A stretch of 64,000 nt of DNA from Podospora comata (GCA_017354895.1 CP071495.1:1099001-1163000), one strand, 5' to 3'; shown: positions 22,500 through 34,808, counted from the stretch's first letter. A program made the numbers and translations. Notes: generated by a model from the sequence alone, not told the origin.

Positions 22500-23637
22500 G
22501 CAACCAACGCATCCGACATGTCGTGCTTCTCACAGGACAAGACCGATTTACGCCAGGAGGAGGACGGGATGGCATAGGTCTCTTTTGCAAGCCCCAGGTC
22601 GCGTTGGAAGTCGCATGAAGTAATAAGGCAGTTCAGGTCTGAGCAGCTTCGCTTCATGTTCATCATCGCCATCACTCCACCAACACACCACACTACATCA
22701 CATACCACACCAGACGACATCACTGCCACCGCTTGGCCGGAACGAATAACATTCTTACTCAATCACCCCTCACAAACCGCCCTAAATCCGGCACAACAGT
22801 CCATACACACACGACATTTGACGTGTTGAAACGACGGGAGGGGGGGGGGAACCAAAAAGGCCAGCGAGTTTCTGTATTAATAACGGTTTTATAGAAGTTA
22901 CTTTCGGTTTTGCTTTCTCTCTCTCTGGTTTTATCTTTCTCACTACTCTCAGTCGGAGACTTTTTTCTCTCTTAAGTATCGATCCAGGGAATGGGGGAAC
23001 AAGCGGGGAGGTGTTTTGTTTTCATTGTCTGTATTTTGTCATGTTTTTTTTATTAGTGTTCATCAAAGGGAAATGGGAGGGGGCAGGTAGTGAAATTGGG
23101 TTTGGGCTGGGTTCTCTTTTCTCTTTTTCTGTTGTTTTGTTGCATGGAAAGCGAAACTGGGAATTTAATTATTTCGAACTGTGTTTTTGAGGTTTTTCTA
23201 TCTTGAACTGCCGATGTCTCTGTTTCCTACCATATCTCCATTTCTTCTCTATGAGCAGGGTAATATGGGAACATCTAAAAAGCGTTGTGTTGTACGTGCA
23301 GCAGGGGGCGGTTGTGATTTATCGAATATTTTCTGTATTCAAGCCGAAAAAAAAAACAGATTGTGGACTCATCATGTCATGACCAAGTGAGATTTGTGAA
23401 GTGTGGTTGAGCTTGTTTATTTGCTGCTCTGAGCGCGATTTCCAAGTTTTTTTTTTTCTAAAAAAGAAAAAAATGCCGAAAGCGTTTTCTTTTGTAGTGA
23501 TGATACATGATATTTTATACAACTTCTCTTTCCACACATCTCAAAATATATCAGGGTATATACACCCACCCACTTACTCACTCACCCGCCCAATTCCCAT
23601 CTCTCAACATCTTCCAAATCTAGGCCGAATCTACTAC
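22500..23637. other. Convergent intergenic region, rho2 / mL40
   Basis: T- and AT-rich 3' flanks with runs such as 22910-22960 (CT/T-rich) and T-runs near 23045 and 23448. No gene is seen. Confidence 0.6.
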
Positions 23638-24246
23638 TCAATCCCTCTTCCACTCATGATCCCACGGCACCCTCGCCGGCGTCTCTGTCTGCGCCCTAGC
23701 ATACTCAATCGGCACCCCCTTGAGCCCGTAAACGCCCTTCTTCTCCATCGCCATCCTAAACAGATACCCCTCCTCCCTCGTCCCTGGCCCGCTCGTCAGC
23801 CTCAGCTCCTCGCAGGCGCGGTTCATGGACTGGTACTGCCTCATCCAGTTCCTCTCGCGGGCCTCGCGCTGCTGGCGGCGAAAGAGGAGCCAGGCACGGT
23901 GGATAGTCCAGTGGCGGAGGTAGCGGTTACGGGCCATGCGGAGGGGGGCGGGGATGCGTTGAGGGGAGAGGATGGCGAAGTGGCGGAGGAGGTTGATCAT
24001 GCGGGGGTCGCGGACTACTTCTCCTTTCTTCTTGGAGCGGCGGGTTGGTTGGTTTTTGTTGGCTGAGGAGGAGCCCTTGCCTGGTTTGGAGCCGGGGCCG
24101 AGTTTGGCGATGGAGGATTTGGAGAGGGCGAGGCTTGGGGGGGTGGTGGTTAGGGGGCGGCATTGTTGGGTGGGGAGGGGGGGTGGGCGGGTGAAGAGGC
24201 GGGTTGTGAGGGCCCTGAGGGAGGGGAGGAAGGTCTTGGTTGACAT
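23638..24246 (-). CDS. MRPL28: Mitochondrial large-subunit ribosomal protein mL40
   Basis: A 202-residue intronless protein of the mL40 family (MrpL28 in yeast), a structural component of the mitochondrial 54S subunit. The N-terminus MSTKTFLPSLRALTTRLFTR is basic and hydroxylated, as expected of a mitochondrial presequence. A Ser/Lys linker (RRSKKKGE) precedes the conserved core RDPRMINLLRHFAILSPQRI and MARNRYLRHWTIHRAWLLF. The tail holds RQYQSMNRACEELR and the terminal HEWKRD. The start is the first ATG with good context (CACCATGTC). Family assignment rests on recall of this core; the length matches. Confidence 0.82.
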   Translation of the reverse strand: MSTKTFLPSLRALTTRLFTRPPPLPTQQCRPLTTTPPSLALSKSSIAKLGPGSKPGKGSSSANKNQPTRRSKKKGEVVRDPRMINLLRHFAILSPQRIPAPLRMARNRYLRHWTIHRAWLLFRRQQREARERNWMRQYQSMNRACEELRLTSGPGTREEGYLFRMAMEKKGVYGLKGVPIEYARAQTETPARVPWDHEWKRD

Positions 24247-25128
24247 GGTGATTGTTGTTAAAAGGGGATAAATTTGCGGGTCGAGTTTTCGGGTTTGGAG
24301 GGGGATCGTTTCTCAAGGACGGATTTCTTGGGGCGGCCGTTGGTGGGGATGGCGACGCCTCTGCGGTTCGGGGGAGGGGGTGAGGTTGTTGGGATATATC
24401 TCGAAAGGAATTGCTCGGAACTAGGTTGCAGTGGGCTTGTTCGATCGTGGGGGCGGTCGGTAGGTTCCTGATCTGCCGGTCTCGCAGTGGGGAGATCGCG
24501 AGTCTTGAGAGGTGCGAGTTTGGGTCGCTTTCCAGGAGGGTTGTCGTCGGAGGGGTCGGTGGTATCGAGTGGCCTCTTTTCTTTGGTGCTGTCCCCGGTG
24601 GAAAGTTTCCTTATCTTCGTGGACCCGACGAAGACTGGTGTTTATCGCGGACGAGGGGACTCGATTGACCACTGCGGGGGCTCCGAGTCGCAAGGTGTTC
24701 GTGGTGCTCGCGGTAAAAATGATGAAAAGTTGAGTGCTCCTGTGGGTCCCCGCACAACAGCTGCCTTGCGAGCGGTGATTGGCTGCTGGATTGCCGGCCG
24801 CCTAGAAATCTGGTTTGGCAGGCACCCTGCCCACAAAATAATTGCGACACCAAATGCAAACCGCCTTTTCACACACGCCTTTTTCTCCCAAAAAAGTATT
24901 TAAAAGCCTAAAAAAAGGGCTAGAAGGATATAGAACCTCAGGCATACTCCTGTTCAAAACTTTGGAAGCTTTTAACTAAACTACAGTTGATATATGGCTG
25001 TTGAGAATTGGTGGTTCCTGTGTAAGTGGCCGCGATTTGGGTGGTTTGGTGTCTTGATTAATTTGTGGGCAGGACCCATTCCCGTTCCTTATCGTTATCA
25101 CTTACACCCTCTTCACTTCCACTTCCGC
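24247..25128. other. mL40 promoter region
   Basis: GC-rich upstream sequence of the mL40 gene. No further gene seen. Confidence 0.5.
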
Positions 25129-25960
25129 TCACAGTGATTCGGTCAAGGGTGATGTTTTCTGGCCTGCAATACAACAACACATGCGTGCTGACTGATGAGA
25201 CGCTGTTTTAAGAATAGATAGTCCCTCTCTCTTCATCCTCTTTGTGTGATGCTTAAGCAGAATGTCGAAACTGGTACCAGATGCATCTTCGAGTAAAGGG
25301 ATAAACGAATTCCACTCAAGTTGATACGAGCGAAACCCCCAAATATTGTTCTTTCGCAGCTTGTAAACCAACCAGGAAGCCGCGTCATATGTATCCTTCG
25401 CTGTTGAGGTCTGGCAAACTGCTATAAGCTGGGCAGGACGAACCTTTGGCGTGATCATAGTCGACTCGTCCCAAAAGCCGACAATCTAAGTTTCCACAGC
25501 TCAGGCAGATATTGTCGACTTGGCTGATTTGATTCTGTCTCAGCCTCAATCCGATCCGCTCAAGTTCGAATAAAAGCGATTGTTACTGGACAGCCGGATT
25601 AAAAGCCAATAGAGAGATAACCATCTCGAAAATTGCTGGCAGGACTGCGTACATGAACCGCCGAAAGTAATGTCTGGAAAATTGCTGGATTTAGCTTTCG
25701 TACCTCAGGCACCTCTTAAGAGTGTACCTGATCTTAGGGTTCTTTGCTAGCCGGAAGACGTGGTCGCCGGGCTGGTGTCCCGTGAGCCGGATGTCTTCTC
25801 GAAAGGTAGCAGCGACTTTTGCCCTTCGAATTCGAACTCCTTGGATGTGAACGGAGAAATGTGAGATCTCATCGCCCACACGCGCAAGACCCTCATCCAG
25901 AAGAACATTGCTGGCACTAGCGTATTTAGCTCATTCTCGCGAGGTACCTCGCGCGACTAC
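25129..25960 (-). pseudogene. Gene-like fragments of an unrecognised protein
   Basis: Two protein-like stretches lie on the minus strand. About 25960-25691 reads NVLLDEGLARVGDEISHFSV and GHQPGDHVFRLAKNPKIR, followed by a possible GTACAC donor. About 25574-25129 reads RQYLPELWKLRLSAFWDEST and continues through KVRPAQLIAVCQTSTAKDTY. Both look coding in composition and hydrophobic patterning but lack a start and convincing joined exons. I read them as remnants of a multi-exon gene, or a gene with exons I cannot join; the family is not recognised. The sequence beyond 26000 turns AT-rich, which fits a decaying region. Confidence 0.35.
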
Positions 25961-27008
25961 ACTGTAAACTGGTGAGCCTGAACCAGGCTGGCCCAGCGTG
26001 CGGAGGCGTCTGTTCGCTGCAGCGACATCGCGGTGGATGTTGTTGCTGTTATTAATGGTATTGATTCTGTTGCTGCTGTTGGTGCTGTTGCCGGGGATCC
26101 TGTTATTATAGGTAATCGTGGTTGGTCCTGGTCGTAGGGTTGTTACTTGCTGGTTTTTACTATGTCTCTTATAATACAGGATTGAATTTAAAAGTCAAAG
26201 GCCTTGAGGAACATACCGTTTTTCTTTAAAAATTAAAAAATAAAAAAAGGCTGAAACTAGGAAATGAGAGTATACGATGGACTTTAAGGTAAATATTGCT
26301 TTTAAGAACTTCAATGCTAGTAAGCTCTGAAACATAAGTATTAAGTTGGCAATACAATGCTAGAGTTGCTTTCAGAGCCTGAGGTAAAATGACCCCACAG
26401 CCAGTCCCGGTAACCAGTTTTTGGTCCGTTTCGGTTTTGTCATGGATTCACGACGACAACGTGGGTAAGATACTTCACCAAAGCCGATTTTCAGCGCCTT
26501 CTGTTAAACTGTGCTAGCAACGACATCGAGGATGAAAATGCCCGGTTGTGTTGACTGTGATGTTTGAATTGATGTAGACCATGAGGAACGCATCTTTTCT
26601 TTCCTTAAAGTGACCGACTCCATCCGAACACTTGAAAACCAACTAGATACCACTAAATGAGACAAAGAAGAAGTTATCTTCTAGAGTAGCTATAATATAA
26701 AGCCAAATGTTCGGTGCCTCTAGGCTATCGAGCAGTGTCAAACTTTTCATGACATCAAGGGATATTGTCAAAACGACTCGACCACTTCGTCTGTGGGAGT
26801 ATAGATGTGGGAAATGGGCTTGCTAGAACTCCCGTGAACAGCTGATCTGCTGATAGCTAACTCTTTGTAGGTAATCAGTGCTAGGTAGAAGCCAGGCCGG
26901 CAACACCCAGACGAACCTGCCTGCCCCATTGTTGCCTCCGTAACTAGGGGAGACGCGAAACCAAGCTTATAAGATTGTGTTTGGTTCCACATAACAACAA
27001 AACAGACA
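25961..27008. other. AT-rich intergenic region
   Basis: No gene seen. It contains a degenerate GTTGCTGTT-type triplet stretch near 26035-26100 and AT-rich sequence from about 26160 to 26400. It may be decayed repeat or gene DNA. Confidence 0.5.
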
Positions 27009-27151
27009 GGGCGTATGGTCTAGTGGTACGACGTCTCATTTGCAAATAATTGTTCGTTGCTCTGAAACTGTTCCAATTATGCAATAGATGCATGGCTTGA
27101 ATGATACACGGCTCTTTGAGAAGGTCCCGGGTTCAAACCCCGGTACGTCCA
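27009..27151 (+). tRNA. tRNA-Ala(UGC) with 71-nt intron
   Basis: Exons are 27009-27044 and 27116-27151 (72 nt mature). Acceptor strands are GGGCGTA and TACGTCC with a G3-U70 wobble pair, the alanine identity element, and the discriminator is A. The anticodon stem TCTCA/TGAGA encloses loop TTTGCA plus T, anticodon TGC. The intron lies at the canonical position after base 37. The T arm is CCGGG-TTCAAAC-CCCGG. Intron length is large for a nuclear tRNA intron. Confidence 0.9.
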
Positions 27152-28515
27152 ATCCCTTTTGCATTTTTCTGCCTTTTTGGTTTACTTCACCAGTGGTAAT
27201 GTCTGTGATTGATTTTACACAACCTCACAGTGTGTTATAACATAATAGATGGCATTCCAATGATATCTCTAGGTAGGTACCTAAGCATCCACCGTTCTCA
27301 TCATGACCATAGCTACCCTAATGAATCATCTTGACTAGGCATTGAAATAAAATTCAGCTACCAGCAGGATCCATCCTAGTGTGTTAAGCAAGAACTGAAT
27401 TCATTAAAGTAGAGCTTTTACATCAAGTGATTTTCGAGCTCGCGGTTATAAGATACCTGCTGGAAAGTATTCAAGTAGATAGTCTTTGGAACTTCTTTCT
27501 GAAGCAAGCCTCCCGTAGCGTCGTAGTTGTTCTGCCTTGCCATTTCTTCCGCTAGTTTACCAACAACAGGTGCGGATCAATACAACTTTATGAGTGGACG
27601 GTCTTCTCACTTTGATAGAAAATCATGTCTCGTTATACTAACCGCTGTCAATTTGATTGAGGCGCCATTAAATACCTGTATGTGGATAACCAGAGGAATA
27701 TGGCACAAACACTAAATACCTACTTAACACCGTCTTGAAATGATCGCTGGTTTAGGAGGACGGGTCTCCAATAGGAGCCTAGAAGAAGCCTACCAAATGT
27801 GTAGTGAATAGGATGTAAGTAGTTCAGGAAGACATTTGTCGGCCCTATGTTTTCAGGGGATCCGTACGTGTCCAAAGGTTGCCATCCAATCCCGCAAAAC
27901 CTTGGGCATTTTACCGAACTGAATGGATTTGATAGAGTAATTGACAAGGAACCCCCACGCAGCTTGAGCGATCTCGCGAGCCAGGACTGCATGATGGACA
28001 GTTGACAGTCAGGGTCTGGGATAAATCCTTGACGAGGTTGACACTGACACATGCGTCCCTGAGCGAGTTCCGGTTGAATGTGAGGATACGACGGTTATCC
28101 AGGTATCTTTCTCAGATATACAGGTGGTTCAGGGTAATGAGGAGGAGAAGGAAATATCAAAGTTTTACTCGAGATATGAGAGAATTAAAGCCGCGAATAT
28201 GCTCGTCTTGAATATGAAGCGTCGTTCGCTCTCGCGCTGCCCCTCTATGCGATAAGAGAAGTGCACTGGCTGGATAAGAGAACCAGCCAATTGTGTGGGG
28301 AAGCGCAAAAATAAAGTGGGTTTTGCTCTCTGCCCCGCCATCATAAAAACTCGAAAGTGCCACCACCACCCCGCCTCCAGACTCGCAGCTCGCTCGATGA
28401 CTCTGTATCCATTCCAGTGAGCTTTGGCTCTCTGCAGTCGTCCATCCCCTATATTTGAGCTGACCTCCCCGTTGTCATTGCTCCCTCTTCTGTGTCATCG
28501 CAATCACCGCAAACG
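27152..28515. other. Intergenic, tRNA-Ala to FGAM synthase
   Basis: AT-rich first part with no convincing gene, then the FGAM synthase promoter and leader from about 28250. A CTAGGTAGGTACCTAAG palindrome-like motif lies at 27269-27285. Confidence 0.5.
28398..28403 (+). promoter_or_regulatory. Possible Gcn4/CPC1-type TGACTC element
   Basis: A TGACTC hexamer 113 bases upstream of the FGAM synthase start. The Gcn4/CPC1 half-palindrome is TGACTC(A), and yeast purine genes are regulated by Gcn4 with Bas1. Short enough to occur by chance. Confidence 0.3.
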
Positions 28516-31500
28516 ATGGCGCACCTCACCCTCGCAGGTGACTCCTGCTTCACGGCCTCCGAGGCCCAGAAGCTCCAAGATCAGATCAACAAGATAGCGC
28601 CCATCAAGGTGTCCAAGCTCGCCGGCTCCTGGATCTACTACGCCCACATCAACGGCGACGCCAATGCCGCGAAGCAAACCCTCTCCCAGTTTCTCCCGCT
28701 CTCCGGCTCATCCACTCCTCCTCTCACTCACATCGGCTACGGCCGCCAATGGTTCGTGACACCGCGATATCTCTCGCCATGGAGCTCCAAGGCCACCATG
28801 ATTGCCCATGTGTGCGGCTTCGAGAACCAGATTCAGCGGATAGAGCGCGGACGCATCATCACCATCGAGTTTGATCAGCCTTATAACGACAAGACTGTTC
28901 CATTCAAGGATGTTCTGCATGATCGCATGACCGAGCACCTCACGACAGAAGAGCCGGATCTCAACACCATGTTTGCCGAAAGCGAGCCCGCTCCTTTGGA
29001 GGTCGTTGACATATTTGCCGAAGGCCGGGACCCGGTCCAGGTGCTCAATGAGTACAACAAGGCTCGCGGCCTGGCCCTGGATCAGTCTGAGGTGGAGTAC
29101 TTGGTGGAGCAGTTCACCAAGCTGGGCCGCCCCCCCCATGATATCGAGCTCTTCATGTTTGCTCAGGTCAACTCGGAGCACTGTCGTCACAAGCAGTTCA
29201 ACGCCAACTGGACTATCGATGGCATCACCAAGGAGCACAGCTTGTTTGGCATGATCAGGAATACCCACAAGGCCACCCCTGATTTCACCGTTTCGGCTTA
29301 CAGCGACAATGCGGCTGTCATTCAGGGTGAAAACGCCAACCTGTGGGCCCCTGACTACTCTACTGGCTCCTGGAAGTTGAACAAGGAGCTTATTCACGTT
29401 CTCGCCAAGGTTGAGACACACAACCACCCGACCGCCATTGCCCCTTTCCCCGGAGCTGCCACTGGCTCTGGTGGTGAGATTCGCGATGAGGGTGCCGTTG
29501 GCAGGGGCTCCATGCCCAAGGCTGGTCTCTGCGGTTTCTGGGTCTCTGATTTGCATATCCCCGAGCACAAGGCGCCCTGGGAAATCGATGTCGGTCGCCC
29601 TGCTCACTACGCCAGCAGTCTTGACATCATGTTGGAGGCCCCCATTGGAAGTGCCCGGTTCAACAACGAATTCGGTCGCCCATGCTTGACCGGTACTTTC
29701 AGAACTCTCCTTACTGCCGATGACACCAAGGCCGAGGGCGAGTTCCGTGGCTACCACAAGCCTATCATGATTGCTGGTGGCGTCGGTACTGTGAGAGAGA
29801 AGCACGCCCTCAAGGATCCCAAGGATGTTCAGGAGGGCGCTCATGTTATCGTCCTCGGTGGACCTGCCATGTTGATTGGTCTGGGTGGTGGTGCTGCGTC
29901 CAGTAACGCTTCCGGAGAGGGTAACGCCGACCTTGATTTTGACAGTGTGCAGCGTGGCAACCCTGAAATGGAACGCCGTGCGCAGATGGTCATCAACACT
30001 TGCGTCGCTCTCGGAGACCACAATCCCATTGCCATGATTCACGACGTTGGTGCTGGTGGTCTTTCGAATGCTCTACCTGAGCTCGTCAAGGATGCTGGCT
30101 TTGGTGGAAGATTCGAGCTTCGCCAGGTCGAGTGCGTCGATCGCGGCATGAGCCCTCTCCAGATTTGGTGCAACGAAGCCCAGGAGCGCTATGTCATCCT
30201 GGTGAACAGCGATGGCATGGAGCGCTTCACTGCTATCTGCAGTAAGTTTGATTTATTTTTCAGAGTCGCATTGTGCTCTTGACTGACTGGGCAATAGGAC
30301 GTGAACGCTGCGGTTTCTCTGATGTCGGAACTGTCTTGTCCAAGGAAGAGGACGGTGTCTCTAGACTGGTTCTCAGCGACAAGGAGTCGAAGGAATACCC
30401 CCGCCCTATTGACGTCCCTATGGACGTTCTTTTCCCCAAGGGCCGCAAGCTCGAGCGCATTGTCAGCTCCAAGAAGCCTACCTGGCCCGTTTTCGAGCCC
30501 GTCGCTAGCCTCAAGGCTGCTCTTGGTGATGCTGCCAGCGACGCCGATCTTTTCAAGCAAGCTGTCCAGAGAGTATTCTGGCTGCCTTCCGTTGGCTCCA
30601 AGTCATTCCTCATCACCATCGCCGATCGCACCGTCGGTGGTCTTACCATTCGCGACCAAATGGTTGGCCCATGGCAGACACCAGTTGCTGACGTCGCCGT
30701 CACGGCTACTTCGTTCAGCTTGAACGGTATGAAGACTGGTGAGGCGATGGCCATGGGTGAGAAGCCAACACTGGCTTTGATCTCTCCTGCTGCCTCCGCC
30801 AGAATGGCTGTTGCCGAGAGTTTGTTGAACCTCGGTGCTGCCGATATCAAGGGTGGCTCCTACAGAGGCGATCTCAAGCGTGTGAAGCTTTCCGCCAACT
30901 GGATGGCCGCTGTCAACCACCCCGGCGAGGGTGCTGCTCTCTACGAGGCTGTCGAGGCCATCGGTATGGAGCTCTGCCCTAAGCTCGGTGTCAGCATTCC
31001 TGTTGGCAAGGACTCCACCTCGATGAAGGCCAGCTGGAAGGACGGGGAGACTAAGAAGAGTGTTACCGCTCCCGTGTCGGTTGTCATTTCTGCCTTCACC
31101 CTGGTTGAGGATGTTCGCCGTACCTGGACTCCCCAGCTTCGCCGCGTTGAGGATGTCGGCGAGACTGTGCTCCTCTATGTCGACTTGGCCCAAGGCCACA
31201 AGGCTCTTGGCGGCTCTGCTCTTGCCCAGGCTTTTGGTGCCATCGGCCACGAAGCCCCAGATGTCCGTGATGTGGATCTCCTCAAGGATTACTTTGACGC
31301 CCTTGCCCAGCTTCACGAGAGCGGCATCGTTCTTGCCTACCACGATGTCTCTGATGGTGGCCTTGTCACCACCATCGCTGAGATGATGTTCGCTGGTCGC
31401 TGCGGCGTTGATGTCATGATGGATGGTGTTGCCAAGTCTGGCAACCTTGCTGACATGACCGAGGCTCTGTTCCACGAAGAGTTGGGTGCCGTCTTCCAGG

Positions 31501-32639
31501 TTCGCGCTTCAGACGAGACCAACTTTAAGAGATGCTTCGCCACTTGTGGCCCTCCTGCGGGGCTCATCAAGAAAATTGGTGTTGTCCAGGACTCGTCTAA
31601 GCAGAACCTCAACATCCGTTACGGAGAGGGTGCTCCCTTCGCCAGCCTTGACAGAGCCGAGATGCAGCAATGGTGGTCCAAGGTCTCTTACGAGATGCAG
31701 AAGCTCAGAGACGACCCCTCCTGCGCCGAGTCTGAGTATGCCACCATTGCTGACTCTGCCGACCCCGGTCTTTCTTACAACCTGACCTTCTCGCCTGCCG
31801 AGAACATTGTTCCTCTGACCGCCTCGATTACTGGCTTCTTCGGCAAGAGCCCTCGCGTTGCCATCCTTCGCGAGCAAGGTGTCAACGGCTACGCCGAAAT
31901 GGCTTTCGCTTTCCGCGCTGCTGGCTTCGACGCTGTCGATATCCACATGACCGATATCATCAACGGCCGCTCCCTGGCTGACTTTGTCGGTCTCGCTGCC
32001 TGCGGTGGCTTCTCCTTTGGTGACGTTCTCGGCGCCGGCCAGGGTTGGGCCAAGTCCATCCTCCTCCACGAAAAGTCCCGCAAGGAGCTCGCCGAGTTCT
32101 TCCAGCGCAAGGATACCTTCGCTCTCGGAGTCTGCAACGGTTGCCAGATGCTTTCCCGCTTAAAGGACCTCATCCCCGGCGCCGAGGACTTCCCCGCCTT
32201 TGTCCAGAACAACTCTACCCAGTTCGAGGCCCGCTACAGCATGGTCAAGATCGAGGACAACCCGTCCAACCCCTCTGTCTTCTTCAACGGCATGAACGGC
32301 TCCTCCCTGCCCATCGTTGTTTCTCACGGCGAGGGCCGCGCCGAGTTCCAGAGTCAGCAGCAGTTCCAGAGCTTGACTGAGTCGGGTGGCATTCCCATCA
32401 GATACGTCGACAATAGACTCGAGGTCACCGAGACATACCCCTACAACCCCAACGGCAGCCCTGGCGGTATCGCCGGTGTTGCTAGCAGGGATGGAAGGGT
32501 GTTGGCTATGATGCCTCACCCCGAGAGAACCATCATGGCGGATGTAACGAGCTACGCGCCCAGGGAGGATGTTGAGCAGTGGGGCGAGTTTGGTCCTTGG
32601 TTGAGGATGTTTAGGAGTGCTAGACGCTGGGTTGGGTAG
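28516..32639 (+). CDS. ADE6: Phosphoribosylformylglycinamidine synthase (FGAM synthase)
   Basis: A 1355-residue single-chain PurL that converts FGAR, ATP and glutamine to FGAM in the fourth step of purine synthesis, in the cytosol. Exons are 28516-30241 and 30298-32639 (GTAAGT donor, CAATAG acceptor, phase 1). The N-terminal PurS-like domain starts [19 protein letters not shown]. The first AIRS-type synthetase half contains [18 protein letters not shown] and [20 protein letters not shown]. The second half has [13 protein letters not shown]-like sequence ([14 protein letters not shown]). The C-terminal class I glutamine amidotransferase carries GVCNGCQML, nucleophile near Cys1191, and MMPHPERT with its His and Glu. 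The length is near yeast Ade6 (1358). An in-frame GTG upstream at 28492 is ignored in favour of the ATG. Confidence 0.97.
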
Positions 32640-33558
32640 ATAGCCTTACCTGAGGCCGGCTTGATTGAAATGAAATAAACGAACAAAAATAGACATTGAG
32701 GTGTTTTGCTGGCGGAGGCGTTTATGGGGATATATGGTGTAGGGGGTTTGTGTCATAAAAAGAAAATGGGAGGCATACATTTGTTGGGTGGGTGGGTTTG
32801 ATTTTGTTTTCTTTTTATATGGCGAGGGAAGTAAAAGGGTATTGGAATGAATGTAACTAGATGAAAATCAAAGAGATGGAATAGGGCTGGCTAGATCTCG
32901 TGTAAATAGGCACTAAATGGTTATCACGGTGTGAGATGCATTACTGTTTCTTTTTTGATCAGGTCTACCTTATGCGAGTAATTGAATCTTGAACTCTGCC
33001 ACCTGTTGTTGGACATTAGATACCCGAGGTTGTCATGAATCCATCTTGAGGGCCTGCTCAATCAAGAGGGCTTTCTTAGTGAGGTAGGTATCTGAGTAAT
33101 TCATCAGTTGGCTACTTGAAGCGTTTTGCCATATTGGTTCAAAGCCGCAATAATACCTAGGTAATTTACCTGATTGAAAGCCGCATTTTATCACTCCCTC
33201 AAAAGATATATATGACAGCATCGTTATGGCTGAGCAGCGACCAGCGACTTGACTTGAATATATAGTCAATGTTTCAGCTCGGAAAATCCTCCTCTTCTCA
33301 ACTCGTCTGTTGTTCATCTCTCAATGTAAATCTTCAAAATTCATTTGAAATCGTAAAGTCTATCTGCCTCGCTCGAACAAGAGACAATTGGCATCGACCT
33401 TGCTTTTAACGCTCCCTCCTCATAAAAAAACAGCACAACATATCAAGGTATTCTTCCACATAATAACGGACCAAAAAGAATCGGGACATGTCCATCTATC
33501 ATTATGAATTGACAAACGAAGCAAGACTGGTGATTAGGTATAGTGAATATCACACAGC
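32640..33558. other. Convergent intergenic region, FGAM synthase / SGT2
   Basis: AT-rich 3' flanks with a TACCTAGGTA palindrome at 33154-33163. No gene is seen. Confidence 0.6.
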
Positions 33559-34808
33559 TCAAGGAGCACCACTGCCCCGACCAGCACCAGCACCAGCACC
33601 AGCACCACCAGCACCACCAGCACCGCCCATCATATTTCTGGCCCTGTTTTTATCTTCATCAGTAATATGTTCAATCAACAAGTTTCATGAACAAAACTCA
33701 CATCTCAGCAATAGAAGGATCAGACATCAAACTCCCAATATCCGGCAGCCCACCCCCGCTACCAAACGAGTTGGCCATATCCCTCAACCTAGGGTTATTC
33801 ATCAAGTTGGCCATCATGTCCGGGTTGCTCATCAGGTTCTGCGCCATGCTCGCAAACATGGGGTTGTTCATGATGGCACCGAAATCCAATCCACCTGGAC
33901 CGCCGCCACCGCCCCCTCTGCCACCGCCGCCGAGCATACCAGCCAGGTCGGCCAGACTGGGAGTACCGCCGCCTCCTGCAGAGGGAGAGGCGCTTCGAGC
34001 AGTGGCACTAGCTGACTCCTCGGCCTCAATCTCCGCTACCCTCCTCTTGGCTGTCTCGTACCCCTTCTTCATGGCGTCGCTGCCACCGTTACCCTCGTAC
34101 TCGATGCCCTTCTGGTAGGCCTCCATCGAGCCCTTGGCGTCACCGAGAGCGAAACGGGCGAGACCGAGGCGAGACCAGGCTTTGGTATATGTTGGCTCAA
34201 TAGCAACGGCAGCTTCGGCATCCGCCTTGGCGGACTCGTGGTCCTTGGCCGCGGAGTAGGCGGCGGCGCGGTTGGATAGGAAAATGGCGTTGCCGGGGTG
34301 GACCGACAAGGCCTGTGTGTAGTAGTTAATGGCGGTAGGGTAATCCTTTTGGGCCATTGCCGCGTTGCCCTTGGACTTCAAGGACTCGGCCTGCTTCTTC
34401 TGCTCTTCCGTCACGGCGGTTGATGGTGGTGGGGCGCTGGAAGAACCTGCAGACTGAGAGGAGGCGGGGGCGGTGACATTCTTCAACTTCTCGTAGACGG
34501 AGTATATCTGGAGGAGGTTTTGGGAGCCGATGGCTGAAGAGACAGCGGCCTTGTCGGAGAAATCGACCGAGAACGCCTCGGTGATGCAGTTGATGGCGAT
34601 GTCGATGTTGTCGGAGTCTTCCTCGCGGAGGGTGCCGTCTTTGAGGGAGGAGGACAGGAAGTCGCAGACTGCGAGGGCGAGGCGCTGCTTGGAGTTTTGG
34701 GCGGCCTGTGGTGGGATAGTTAGATTCCCATATATTCATATATGAAGATAGGGGTAGAAGGCGAAGTTGCGGCTGCTACCCCGCGCAAAGAAAGGTGATG
34801 AATACCAT
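33559..34808 (-). CDS. SGT2: Small glutamine-rich TPR co-chaperone Sgt2
   Basis: A 363-residue Sgt2/SGTA orthologue that receives tail-anchored proteins from chaperones and passes them to the Get4-Get5/Get3 pathway. Proposed exons are 34808-34806 (the start codon alone), 34705-33702 and 33643-33559, with all phases closing. The N-terminal homodimerisation/Get5-binding domain begins AAQNSKQRLALAVCDFLSSS. Three TPRs follow from EEQKKQAESLKSKGNAAMAQ to about SMEAYQKGIEYEG. The C-terminal Met/Asn-rich substrate-binding region has NNPMFASMAQNLMSNPDMM and NNPRLRDMANSFG. The last exon adds a Gly/Ala-rich tail ending GRGSGAP. The ATG-only first exon is inferred from a GTATTC donor and CCACAG acceptor, so it is less certain than the rest. 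Confidence 0.9.

Noticed and set aside
23401-24066. 221-codon plus-strand frame opposite mL40
   Set aside because: Mostly antisense to mL40 and 3' flanking sequence, with low-complexity Pro/Leu/Ala content.
28708-30042. 444-codon minus-strand frame opposite FGAM synthase
   Set aside because: Antisense shadow of a highly conserved, codon-biased gene; it has no recognisable domain.
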